Origin: Streptomyces sp. CB02400
GTDB lineage: Bacteria; Actinomycetota; Actinomycetes; Streptomycetales; Streptomycetaceae
DNA: 64,000 nt
Assembly (NCBI RefSeq): GCF_001905725.1
Contig: NZ_LIWB01000019.1
Coordinates: forward strand, 106,004-170,003
Reading direction: 5' to 3'
Part shown: piece after piece, positions 1 to 7,910 of the stretch
How the letters are laid out: every line of letters starts with the position of its first letter
Position numbering within the stretch: position 1 is the first letter of the stretch
Translations under genes and position numbers: made by a program
The notes under the pieces: model-generated
What the model was told of the DNA's origin: nothing
Database searches by the model: none
The model's input: only the letters and a program-made list of their open reading frames with translations

Positions 1-34
1 CTCACGCGCGAAGGCACAGGAACGAGGCACCCAC

Positions 35-640
35 ATGACCGACCCCGTGACGCTGGACGGCATGGCCACCATCGGCGAGTTCGACGAGAAGCGGGCCCGG
101 AACGCCGTACGTGAGCTTCTGATCGCCGTCGGCGAGGACCCCGACCGGGAGGGTCTGCTGGAGACACCGGCGCGGGTGGCGCGGGCGTACCGGGAGATAT
201 TCGCGGGGCTGTGGCAGAAGCCCGAGGACGTGCTGACGACGACGTTCGACCTCGGTCACGACGAGATGGTGCTGGTCAAGGACATCGAGGTGTACTCGAC
301 CTGCGAGCACCATCTGGTGCCGTTCCGGGGTGTGGCGCACGTCGGGTACATCCCGGCCACCAGCGGGAAGATCACGGGACTGTCCAAGCTGGCCCGGCTG
401 GTGGACGTCTACGCCCGCCGCCCGCAGGTGCAGGAACGACTCACCACGCAGATCGCGGACTCCCTGATGGAGATCCTGGAGCCGCGCGGGGTGATCGTGG
501 TCGTGGAGTGCGAGCACATGTGCATGTCGATGCGGGGCATCCGCAAGCCCGGTGCGAAGACCCTCACCTCGGCCGTGCGCGGCCAGCTGCGGGACGCGAC
601 GACGCGCAACGAGGCGATGAGCCTGATCATGGCGCGCTGA
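35..640 (+). CDS. folE: GTP cyclohydrolase I
   Basis: Converts GTP to 7,8-dihydroneopterin triphosphate, the first step of folate/pterin synthesis, in the cytoplasm. The 201-residue protein has the family zinc signatures: STCEHH (Cys90, His93) and the later EHMCMSMRG (Cys163), the expected zinc ligands. The C-terminal region with RGIRKPGAKT is also typical. Length fits the homodecameric family. The ATG start gives a normal N-terminus; a GGAACGAGG stretch 5-13 bases upstream can act as ribosome binding site. The rest of the folate genes lie on the opposite strand just downstream, so folE is a separate transcript and was probably led by genes left of the window. Confidence 0.97.
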   Translation: MTDPVTLDGMATIGEFDEKRARNAVRELLIAVGEDPDREGLLETPARVARAYREIFAGLWQKPEDVLTTTFDLGHDEMVLVKDIEVYSTCEHHLVPFRGVAHVGYIPATSGKITGLSKLARLVDVYARRPQVQERLTTQIADSLMEILEPRGVIVVVECEHMCMSMRGIRKPGAKTLTSAVRGQLRDATTRNEAMSLIMAR

Positions 641-670
641 CGTGACGCGCGCCACGCGCCGACGCGGGCG

Positions 671-753
671 GGCCTGAGACTCCGGGCCGACGTGGGCAGG
701 CCTGAGGCTCCGGGCCGACGTGGGTGCGCCGAGGCCCCGGGCCGACGTGGGTG
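671..753. repeat. Three tandem ~28-bp repeats between convergent genes
   Basis: Three head-to-tail units, starting at 671, 699 and 727, share the core CTCCGGGCCGACGTGGG with few changes. They fill the space between the convergent folE and DUF3180 genes. No terminator-like hairpin with a T tract was seen here, so the repeat may take its place or simply be a minisatellite. Confidence 0.85.
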
Positions 754-757
754 TGCC

Positions 758-1246
758 TCAAGCCGCCGGTGCCGTGCCCGGGCCGTTCGTGTCGTCGTCC
801 TCCGGGAGCTTGCAGACGCGCTCCAGGAAGATGGCCGCCGCTATGACGCCGATGCCCGCCAGGACCGAGAAGCCGGCGTAGATGGCCTGGTCACGGCGGG
901 CGGGGACGTCCAGGGACTCCAGCAGGAAGACGCCCGTGCCGCCGTACATGCCGGCGACGAGCGCGGCCACCAGGGCGCTGGCCTGTCCGAACACGACCGC
1001 GCGGGCGGCCATCAGGGGGTCGACGCCCTTGGCGTCGGCCTGCCGCTCGCGCTGGGCCTTGAGGCGGGCGCGGATGGACAGCGCGGTGGCCGCGAGGACC
1101 ACCGCGATCAGGGTGAGGACGATGGGCGCGGCCACGGGCACGCTCGGAAGGGTGCCCAAGGAGTTCCAGAGGCGGGCGCCGGCCCAGGACAGGATCCCGG
1201 CCACGACGAAGACGCCTGCCAGCACCCTGATGCGCAGCTCTTTCAC
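758..1246 (-). CDS. DUF3180 integral membrane protein
   Basis: A 162-residue protein with about four hydrophobic segments (roughly residues 8-25, 38-60, 84-106 and 120-142) and a short acidic tail. It matches my memory of DUF3180, an actinobacterial membrane family found next to folate genes. Function is unknown. It lies 60 bp downstream of folK on the same strand and is probably the last gene of the folP-NTF2-folB-folK transcript. The conserved linkage hints at a role in folate or pterin handling, but that is inference only. Confidence 0.8.
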   Translation of the reverse strand: MKELRIRVLAGVFVVAGILSWAGARLWNSLGTLPSVPVAAPIVLTLIAVVLAATALSIRARLKAQRERQADAKGVDPLMAARAVVFGQASALVAALVAGMYGGTGVFLLESLDVPARRDQAIYAGFSVLAGIGVIAAAIFLERVCKLPEDDDTNGPGTAPAA

Positions 1247-1306
1247 GGTGTCCCTTCGCGTTCCCCCGGAGGGTGCCCCGGAATGTGGTCGTGTCGACCT
1301 TAACGG

Positions 1307-1918
1307 CTACTCGGGCAGCCGGAGTTCCAGGTCCGCGCGGGGTGTGACGCCCTCACGGGTGACCGTGCCGAGGAGATCGGCGACCGGGCCGCGGCCGGGC
1401 AGCTCCGCCTCGGGGTCGACGTCGTGCCAGGGGGCGAGCACGAAGGCGCGCTCGTGGGCGCGCGGGTGCGGGAGCGTGAGCTGCGGGTCGTCGGAGTGGA
1501 GATCCGCGTACGAGACGATGTCCACGTCCAGGGTGCGCGGGCCCCAGCGCTCGTCCCGGACCCGGTGGAAGGCCTCCTCGACCGCGTGCGCCCGCTCCAG
1601 CAGGGAGGACGGGGGCAGGGTGGTCTTCAGCACTACGACCGCGTTGAAGTACGAGGGCTGGCTGCCGGGCTCGACGCCCCACGGCTCCGTCTCGTACACG
1701 GGGGAGACGGCCTTGACCCGGATGCCCGGGGTGTCCTCCAGGGCGTCGACGGCCCCCTGGAGGGTCTCCAGGCGGTTGCCGAGGTTGGAGCCGAGGGAGA
1801 CCACGGCCCGTTTCGGATTGTGCAGGGTGGTGTCGGCGGCGTCGACCCGCTCGACCACGGAGGCGGGGACGGGCTGAACGGTCGGGTCGGTCTGGCCCTG
1901 GGTGGACGGCCTGGTCAT
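1307..1918 (-). CDS. folK: 2-amino-4-hydroxy-6-hydroxymethyldihydropteridine pyrophosphokinase
   Basis: Transfers pyrophosphate from ATP to 6-hydroxymethyl-dihydropterin, giving the substrate for FolP. The protein has the HPPK signature VSLGSNLGNR near residues 41-50 and GPRTLDVDIV, which carries the metal-binding Asp pair, in the second half. The ATG start overlaps the folB stop by 4 bp (ATGA), implying translational coupling. At 203 residues it is longer than the usual ~160; the extra is a low-complexity N-terminal ~35-residue stretch. That stretch could mean the true start lies further in, but the ATGA overlap supports this one. Confidence 0.95.
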   Translation of the reverse strand: MTRPSTQGQTDPTVQPVPASVVERVDAADTTLHNPKRAVVSLGSNLGNRLETLQGAVDALEDTPGIRVKAVSPVYETEPWGVEPGSQPSYFNAVVVLKTTLPPSSLLERAHAVEEAFHRVRDERWGPRTLDVDIVSYADLHSDDPQLTLPHPRAHERAFVLAPWHDVDPEAELPGRGPVADLLGTVTREGVTPRADLELRLPE

Positions 1919-2274
1919 ACGCGGCTCCGGGTGATGGTGACGGTCACGTCGTCGAAGGGCACGGTGATCGGCGCGTCCGGCTTGTGGACGCACACCTCGA
2001 CCTCCTGCACCACGTCGTGCTTCAGACAGACCTGGGCGATGTGCTCGGCGAGCGTCTCGATGAGGTTGAGCGGCTCGCCCTGGACGACCGCCACGACCTC
2101 CTCGGCCACGATGCCGTAGTGCACGGTCTTCGTCAGGTCGTCGTCGGCCGCGGCCGGCCGGGTGTCCAGGCCGAGGACGAGGTCCACGATGAAGGTCTGG
2201 CCGTCTTCGCGTTCCTTGGGGAACACACCGTGGTGCCCGCGGGCCTTCAGGCCACGCAGCGCGACACGATCCAC
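1915..2274 (-). CDS. folB: Dihydroneopterin aldolase
   Basis: Cleaves dihydroneopterin to 6-hydroxymethyl-dihydropterin and glycolaldehyde. The 119-residue product has the family pattern VDRVALRGLKARGHHGV at the N-terminus, DLTKTVHYG in the middle (catalytic Tyr region) and ETLAEHIA. GTG at 2274 was chosen because a GGAG motif lies about 8 bases upstream; an upstream GTG at 2283 would overlap that same motif. It shares an ATGA overlap with folK downstream. Confidence 0.95.
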   Translation of the reverse strand: MDRVALRGLKARGHHGVFPKEREDGQTFIVDLVLGLDTRPAAADDDLTKTVHYGIVAEEVVAVVQGEPLNLIETLAEHIAQVCLKHDVVQEVEVCVHKPDAPITVPFDDVTVTITRSRV

Positions 2275-2535
2275 ACGAATCACTCCTGCAGTCGTCGGTC
2301 CGGCCGGTCGGTGCCTGTGCGGACGGCACACCGGCCTGCACTTGAATCTACCCGCGGGCACCGACAGCTCCGGTGGCCCGGGGGTGCGGGGGCGGGCCGG
2401 CGGCCGGGGATTTCACCGTCCGTTTCCCCTGGGGAGGCCGGGGGCTCACGGGATGGTGGCCGCCCCTGCCCGCCCCGTCGTGATTCCCACCACTTCCGGT
2501 GAGGGGGCGACGGGCCACGAGGTCCGTCTACCCGC

Positions 2536-3039
2536 TCAGGCCGGGGTGTCGTCGTCCTCGATGTCCTCTTCCTCGGCGAGGACCGGAGAGGCGTGGTGGG
2601 ACCAGAGCTTCCAGCCGGACGGGGTGCGCCGGAACACGTTGGTGGCGACGACGAGCTGGCCGACCAGGGGACCGAGCTCCTCGCCGGCCTCGGGGGCGGG
2701 GCCGCCGCTGAGGATGTTCTCGGTGCACGTCACCAGGGCGGTGTCGCCGGTGACGGAGACATGCGTGTCGGTGAGGAAGAACTGGATGTAGTCGGTGTTC
2801 GCCATGATCAGGGCGTACGACCTGAGCACCTCGCCGCGCCCGGTGAGCACGGGCCAGCCGGGGTGCACGCAGGAGACCACGCCGGTGTCCGCGGGATCGT
2901 GGTACGACTCGTCGACGCCGAGGTCGCCGGGGGTCAGCCAGAGCGACGCGACCTCTTCGAAGTCGCCCCTTTCGAGTGCCTCGTAGAAGGCGGTGTTGGC
3001 GGCCTCGACGTGCTCGACATCGGTGTGGGGTGCGCTCAC
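2536..3039 (-). CDS. NTF2-like / SnoaL-type protein in folate operon
   Basis: A 167-residue soluble protein with the cone-shaped NTF2/SnoaL-like pattern: an N-terminal helix (AANTAFYEALERGDFEEVASLW), the WLTP...HPGW...G block, and a strand-rich second half ending in a Trp-Lys-Leu-Trp segment. It starts with GTG overlapping the folP stop (GTGA) and has AAGGAG 4 bases upstream, so it is co-translated with folP. Its Asp/Glu-rich tail is not part of the fold. Substrate is unknown; position between folP and folB suggests a pterin-related or housekeeping role. Confidence 0.82.
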   Translation of the reverse strand: MSAPHTDVEHVEAANTAFYEALERGDFEEVASLWLTPGDLGVDESYHDPADTGVVSCVHPGWPVLTGRGEVLRSYALIMANTDYIQFFLTDTHVSVTGDTALVTCTENILSGGPAPEAGEELGPLVGQLVVATNVFRRTPSGWKLWSHHASPVLAEEEDIEDDDTPA

Positions 3040-3950
3040 CGGGCTCCTTCTGCGCCGTGCGCGCCGGATTCGGGGGGTGTGGTGTCCGCCGTGCGCGCCT
3101 GCGCTATGGCGCGGGTGACCCGTACGGCGTCCGCGGTGGCGCGCACCTCGTGCACGCGGACCGCCCAGGCGCCGGCCTGCGCGGCGAGGGCGGAGACGGC
3201 GGCGGTGGCCGCGTCGCGCTCCCGCGCGGGCGGGGCCGCGCCGTCCGGACCGGCCAGGACACGGCCGAGGAACCGCTTGCGGGAGGCGGCGACGAGCACC
3301 GGGTGGCCGAGGGCCAGGACGCGGTCGAGGCGGGCGAGGAGGGCCAGGTCGTGGTCGGCGCCCTTGGAGAAGCCGAGGCCGGGGTCGACGATCACACGGT
3401 CGGCGGCGATCCCGCCTTCCAGGACGGCCTCCACGCGCGCGCGCAGTTCCTCGGCGACCTCCGTGACCACGTCGGCGTACACGCCCTCGATGTTGCCGCC
3501 CTCCAGGAAACCGCGCCAGTGCATGACGACGAAGGGGGCGCCGGCGTCGGCGACGACGGGGATCATGGCGGGGTCGGCGAGTCCGCCGCTGACGTCGTTG
3601 ACGAGGGCGGCGCCGGCCGCGAGGGACTGTTCGGCGACGGAGGCGCGCATGGTGTCGACGGAGATGGTGACGCCCTCGGCGGCGAGGCCGCGGACCACGG
3701 GGATGACGCGCCTGAGCTCCTCGGCCTCGTCGACGCGGGTGGCGCCGGGCCGGGTGGACTCGCCGCCGACGTCGACCAGGTCGGCGCCCTGGGCCACCAG
3801 GTCGAGGCCGTGCTTGACGGCGGTCGTCGTGTCGAACCAGCGGCCGCCGTCGGAGAAGGAGTCGGGGGTGACGTTCACGACTCCCATGACCGCGCAGCGG
3901 TCCCAGTGAGGAAGGCCCGCGACCTGGCGGCGTCCGCTGTGGTTGCTCAT
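3036..3950 (-). CDS. folP: Dihydropteroate synthase
   Basis: Condenses hydroxymethyl-dihydropterin pyrophosphate with p-aminobenzoate to give dihydropteroate. The 304-residue TIM-barrel protein shows MGVVNVTPDSFSDGG at residues 22-36, the DVGGESTRPGA block, and a late SRKRFLG motif that contacts pterin phosphate. The ATG at 3950 has no good ribosome binding site. A TACGCT hexamer 9 bases upstream could be a -10 box for a nearly leaderless transcript. It heads the operon folP, NTF2-like, folB, folK, DUF3180. Confidence 0.96.
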   Translation of the reverse strand: MSNHSGRRQVAGLPHWDRCAVMGVVNVTPDSFSDGGRWFDTTTAVKHGLDLVAQGADLVDVGGESTRPGATRVDEAEELRRVIPVVRGLAAEGVTISVDTMRASVAEQSLAAGAALVNDVSGGLADPAMIPVVADAGAPFVVMHWRGFLEGGNIEGVYADVVTEVAEELRARVEAVLEGGIAADRVIVDPGLGFSKGADHDLALLARLDRVLALGHPVLVAASRKRFLGRVLAGPDGAAPPARERDAATAAVSALAAQAGAWAVRVHEVRATADAVRVTRAIAQARTADTTPPESGAHGAEGAR

Positions 3951-4271
3951 ATGTTCAGCGTAGGCCCGCAAGGGGCCGGAGTACGCCTCGGGCCGGGCGG
4001 GGCGTCCGGGGCCCGTGGGGTGCCGTGGAGGCGGCTCGGCGGCTCGGCGACGGCGTGCGGACGACTGCCCGGCAAGGCGGTCGGGATATGCGGAGTTCGC
4101 CGGGCGGAGTTCGGCGGGCGGTTCACGGGGCAATGAACGATCTTGATAATTGGGCAATACGTCTATTCACGTGTGTCGTGCGTTCCCTGATGCCCTGTGA
4201 AATCCTCGGTGTGGCTTTGTTTTTACGGGGCGGGGCACCATCATTCGCCTACGCGCGGTAAGTTTCTGGCC
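3951..4271. other. Divergent intergenic region, 321 bp
   Basis: Contains no gene that I can support. It must hold the start signals of folP (leftward) and of the coiled-coil gene (rightward). Positions 4130-4230 are clearly richer in A and T than their surroundings, with a TTGATA hexamer at 4143 and a TATTCA at 4164, a weak promoter candidate. Confidence 0.6.
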
Positions 4272-5555
4272 ATGCCACGTGGACGTCACCGTCATTCCCC
4301 GCCTCTGCACAGGATGCTGCCCCCGTCGGCGATCGCAGGCGTGTCCGTCGTCTGCGCCCTGGGGCCCTGGGTGTTCACGCAACCGATGGTGCTTCGTGTC
4401 CTGGCCGCGGCCGCCGCGGTCACGGCGGTCGCCGGCGCCGTCGTCATGCGGCACTGGGACGCCCAGGCGGGCAAACGCGTCGCCGATCTCACGCGCGCGC
4501 GTGCGAGCGACGAATGGCGTTTCGAGGAGCGGGTCGCCGAACTGGAGTCCGACCTCGAGGAGTCGCGCGAGCTGCGGGCGAAACTGGAGCAGCGGTTGCG
4601 CGCCAAGCGCGCGGAACTCACCGGGCTGCGCAACGAGCACGCGGCTCTGCTGCGGCGGTACGCCGCGTCGGAGGTCGACCGGGCGAGTGTCCTGGAGGAA
4701 CGCCGGGTGCTCGAGATAGAGGCCACGGTTCCGGTCCGCGCGCTGCCTGCGGGACCGTCGGCGGCGCCCGACGACGCGGAGGTGCCGGAGCAGGCGGAGC
4801 CCGCGACGGTGGAGCAGGACGAGGCCGTCGCCGAGGAGACGCCGACGGCTCCGTCCGTCTTCTCTCCGGAGGGGTCGAAGCTGTTCCTGCGCGCCGACGC
4901 GGCACTGGCGCGGCTCGCCGCCGACGCGGACGCCGACCCCGACGCCGTAGAGGACGGCGCCGACACGGACCTACGGACCGACGAGGCGTCCGGGCAGGCC
5001 GACGACGACGCCCGGGCCGGTGACACGCCGAAGGACGACGGCTCCCCGAAGGGCGACGACGCCTCCGAGGGCCCTGAGGACGACGGCCCCGGGCCCACGA
5101 AGCAGTCCGAACGGGAACAGGCGCAGGAGGACGAGGCCGACGCCGAGGGGCGGACCGAGGCGGTCGACGAGCACGAGCGTACGACCGCCGACTCCCCCGC
5201 ACCGGCCGCTCCTCCGGCCCAGCCCGCGCGGCAGCCCTCCGGGCACTTCACCGTGCCGACGGCGGTGGCGGTCGTACCGCCGACCGCACCGGTACGGCGG
5301 CCGGTGTCCGAGGGCGGCTTCGACTTCTTCGGGACGAAGAAGGACACGGACGGCGCCGCCCTGGACACCGTCCAGAACGAGGACCTCGCCGACGTCGTCG
5401 GCCAGGAGGCGCTCGCGCTGCACAAGGCGGAGGCCGAGGCGCGGTTCAAGCCCGCCGACGAGGAGGCACGCGGTGTCGGCCAGGTCATCGACCTGACGGC
5501 ACACGACGAGACGGAACACATCGACGTCGAGGACCTGCGCAGCGCGGTCTCCTGA
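4272..5555 (+). CDS. Membrane-anchored coiled-coil, acidic-linker protein of unknown function
   Basis: A 427-residue protein, not recognised as a named family. A basic N-terminus precedes two close hydrophobic segments (about residues 18-34 and 38-55). A charged coiled coil then runs to about residue 140 with repeated ERVAEL/EQRLRAK heptads. A long Asp/Glu/Ala-rich disordered linker follows (about 155-330), then a more conserved C-terminal segment with GGFDFFGTKK and QEALALHKAEAEARFKP. Topology suggests a short anchor with a long cytoplasmic scaffold. The ATG at 4272 opens the conserved part; 25 further codons upstream are open but look non-coding. A strong hairpin follows the stop. Confidence 0.75.
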   Translation: MPRGRHRHSPPLHRMLPPSAIAGVSVVCALGPWVFTQPMVLRVLAAAAAVTAVAGAVVMRHWDAQAGKRVADLTRARASDEWRFEERVAELESDLEESRELRAKLEQRLRAKRAELTGLRNEHAALLRRYAASEVDRASVLEERRVLEIEATVPVRALPAGPSAAPDDAEVPEQAEPATVEQDEAVAEETPTAPSVFSPEGSKLFLRADAALARLAADADADPDAVEDGADTDLRTDEASGQADDDARAGDTPKDDGSPKGDDASEGPEDDGPGPTKQSEREQAQEDEADAEGRTEAVDEHERTTADSPAPAAPPAQPARQPSGHFTVPTAVAVVPPTAPVRRPVSEGGFDFFGTKKDTDGAALDTVQNEDLADVVGQEALALHKAEAEARFKPADEEARGVGQVIDLTAHDETEHIDVEDLRSAVS

Positions 5556-5570
5556 CCCACCACACCAGCC

Positions 5571-5605
5571 GAACGGGCCCCGCGCGGTGTGCGCGGGGCC
5601 CGTTC
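5571..5605. terminator. Perfect 15-bp hairpin after the coiled-coil gene
   Basis: Arms GAACGGGCCCCGCGC and its exact reverse complement are separated by a 5-base loop, 16 bases after the stop codon. There is no T tract, as is common for Streptomyces terminators. Confidence 0.85.
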
Positions 5606-6017
5606 GGCGTTCCGGTGCGCCCGTGCGCGTACGGACGACGCGGCACCCACGCTGATCTGTCGCCCACGTCCGAAGGCGCATCCGCGCGCATGCGGTCGAT
5701 GCGCCCGTCCCGCTGGGGGCGGGCTTCCTCCATGCGGCTGTGCCCGCGCGGGTGCGATTGATGCGTTCGCGAGCGGGGCGCGGTAGGAGACCGTGCTGTG
5801 CCCGCGCGGGTGCGGGCGATGCCGTCCCACGACGGGGACGGGCTCCCACGGCCGGTGCGCGTGCCCCTTGCACGTCGTCCGTCTCAGTGGCCCTGGCGTG
5901 GCCCTGGCAGGCGTCCTCGCGGCTTGTGCCGTCGCCTCAGCAGCCCCGGCAAGCCCGCTCCGCACCTGTGCGTCGCCGGCCCCAGCAGCCCCGGCAGGCG
6001 CTCACCGTCTGTGCGGG
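5606..6017. other. Non-coding stretch with short imperfect repeats
   Basis: No convincing gene in about 410 bp. The segment GTGCCCGCGCGGGTGCG occurs twice (near 5742 and 5798), and a CAGCCCCGGCA segment recurs twice near 5940-5995. Open frames here lack start signals and family resemblance. It may be a decayed gene end or an extended 3' region of the PH-domain operon. Confidence 0.55.
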
Positions 6018-7352
6018 TCAGGCCATCCAGCGGTCCGGGCGGGCGTCTCTGCGGCCGGTGCGGGAGCGTTCTGCCTGGGAGTGGAGGAGGGCCGCCGCCT
6101 CCGTGGCGTCCCGGAGGTGGGCCGTCACCGACTTGTTCGCGCCGGTGTCCACGTGGACGTCCGCGACACCCCGGGCCCGCTGCCAGGGGCCCTGGACCAG
6201 CCGTACGCTCTGCACCTTGGCGTGCGGCACCAGGGACAGGCTGCGTCGCAGCAGCCCGTGGCGGGCGGCGAACACCGCGCCGGTGACGGCGAGTCCGTAA
6301 CCCCGCCACCACAACGGAACGCACCACCGTGCGCGGCGCGGCGGCCGGGAGAGCGCCTCGCGCGGGGGCACGCTCACCCCGGGCAGCACCCGCGCGACGA
6401 CCGACTCGGCGAGCTCGCGCGGAGCGACCGGCAGCAGCAGGGAGTTGGACGAACCCGCCACGTCCAGTTCCACCCGCACCCACCCGCGCCGCCGCCACAG
6501 CAGCGGCTCGACCAGCCGCACCGTCTGCACGCGCCCCGGCGGCACCGTCTCGTGCGCCCGGTCCAGCAGCCCGTGATCGATGCGCAGCCCGTCGGGCGAC
6601 TCGCCCAGCGTCCAGTCGTACTCGGCGACGAACCGGCCCACACTGCTCGCGCCCGCGGCGCCGAGCAGCGGCACGGCCGCGGCGAGCACCGTCCACAGAC
6701 TGTGGGTGGCCGTCCACAGCAGCGGCACCACCACGGCGGCGACCAGGAGCCAGCCCCAGGTCGCCCCGGTCAGCAGAAGGGAGACGGCGAGGACGCCCGG
6801 CGGCACCCGCAGCATCTCCCGGGACGGTGCCTCGCCCACCTCGTGCGCGGTCTCCGGCGCGAAACCCGCCGCCCGCGCGAGGAGTTCCGCGCGCAGGGCA
6901 CGCGCCTCGTCGGCGCCCAGGAAGGCGAGCTCGTCCTTCTTGTCGGTGCCTATGACGTCGAGTTTGAGCTTCGCCACGCCCACCACCCGCGCGAGCAGCG
7001 GCTGGGTGACGTCGATGGCCTGGATCCGCTCAAGGCGGATGTGCGCGGTGCGCCGGAACAGCAGCCCGGTCCGGATGCGCAGCTCACTCCCGGTCACCGC
7101 GAAGTGGGTGAACCACCAGGTCAGGAAGCCGTAGAGGGCGGCGGCCGGGATGAGTACGGCGAGACCGATCAGCAGGGTCGTCGTCGTCAGCCGGGTCAGC
7201 TGGCGCTGTGCCTGGTCGGGGTCGTGCAGCGCCCACCCGATCAGCACCGCGACGGGCGCCCACGCCCGCCTGAGCGGCGTGACGGGGTGCAGCCGCCTCT
7301 CGGTCACGGGCGGCCGGTCGCGTACGTCCTCGTGGACGTCGGGGGCCGTCAC
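6018..7352 (-). CDS. Bacterial PH-domain (YdbT-like) membrane protein
   Basis: A 444-residue protein resembling the YdbT family: paired hydrophobic helices (about residues 55-85, 165-205 and later), each followed by a bPH_2-type (DUF304) domain. The pattern TGLLFRRTAHIRLERIQAIDV near residue 90 is the typical strand pair, and similar stretches recur near VPPGRVQTVRLVEPLLWRR and SLVPHAKVQSVRLVQGP, giving three PH-like units. It acts at the cell membrane; the biochemical role is unknown. The GTG start overlaps the upstream gene's stop (GTGA), so the pair is coupled, as ydbS-ydbT are in Bacillus. Confidence 0.88.
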   Translation of the reverse strand: MTAPDVHEDVRDRPPVTERRLHPVTPLRRAWAPVAVLIGWALHDPDQAQRQLTRLTTTTLLIGLAVLIPAAALYGFLTWWFTHFAVTGSELRIRTGLLFRRTAHIRLERIQAIDVTQPLLARVVGVAKLKLDVIGTDKKDELAFLGADEARALRAELLARAAGFAPETAHEVGEAPSREMLRVPPGVLAVSLLLTGATWGWLLVAAVVVPLLWTATHSLWTVLAAAVPLLGAAGASSVGRFVAEYDWTLGESPDGLRIDHGLLDRAHETVPPGRVQTVRLVEPLLWRRRGWVRVELDVAGSSNSLLLPVAPRELAESVVARVLPGVSVPPREALSRPPRRARWCVPLWWRGYGLAVTGAVFAARHGLLRRSLSLVPHAKVQSVRLVQGPWQRARGVADVHVDTGANKSVTAHLRDATEAAALLHSQAERSRTGRRDARPDRWMA

Positions 7353-7879
7353 AGCCCCGCCGATCGGGCCTCGCCGAGCTCGGTGAGCCGGTCGCGCAGC
7401 CGCTCCGCCTCGGCCGGGTCGAGGCCGGGGATGGTGGCGTCGGTCGCCGCGGCCGCGGTGTGCAGCTGCACGCTGGACAACCCGAAGTGCCGTTCCACGG
7501 GCCCGGAGGTGACCTCGACCAGCTGCATCCGCCCGTACGGCACGACCGTCTCCTGGCGCCACAGGACGCCCCGGCTGATCAGCAGGTCGTCGGCGCGCTC
7601 CGCGTACCGCCAGGAACGCCAGTTGCGCTCCAGCAGCACCCAGCCCCAGATCAGCAGGGCCAGCGGCAGCAGCGCGAAGGCGGCCCAGACCGGCCCGGCC
7701 AGCAGCCCCGGCACCAGCGCGGTGGCCAGGGTCAGCAGCCCCAGCCACACCACCAGCAGCAGCCGCCGCATCCTCAGCAGCCCCGGGGGCAGCGCGAACC
7801 ACACCGGCTCCTCGCCGCCCGGGACCGCCGGCCTGCCCGTTCCCGCTGTCCCCGTGTCGTGCGGGCTCCCCGTCTCCAT
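7349..7879 (-). CDS. Bacterial PH-domain (YdbS-like) membrane protein
   Basis: A 176-residue partner of the gene downstream. Two hydrophobic helices (about residues 43-78) precede one bPH_2 domain containing DDLLISRGVLWRQETVVPYG and QLVEVTSGPVERHFGLSSV, the hallmark of the YdbS family. ATG at 7879 is chosen because the upstream open frame runs into the divergent nuoD-like gene. The two start codons lie 31 bases apart on opposite strands, so promoters must be compact or overlap the genes. Confidence 0.87.
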   Translation of the reverse strand: METGSPHDTGTAGTGRPAVPGGEEPVWFALPPGLLRMRRLLLVVWLGLLTLATALVPGLLAGPVWAAFALLPLALLIWGWVLLERNWRSWRYAERADDLLISRGVLWRQETVVPYGRMQLVEVTSGPVERHFGLSSVQLHTAAAATDATIPGLDPAEAERLRDRLTELGEARSAGL

Positions 7880-7910
7880 GGGCCCAGCGTACGTAGGGGA
7901 GACTGTGTTC

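Noticed and set aside
671..753. CRISPR array
   Set aside because: The tandem units are adjacent with no spacers between them, and no cas genes are nearby.
5793..7910. Long open frame upstream of and in frame with nuoD2
   Set aside because: It is antisense to the PH-domain genes; family similarity starts at the ATG at 7911, which has its own ribosome site.
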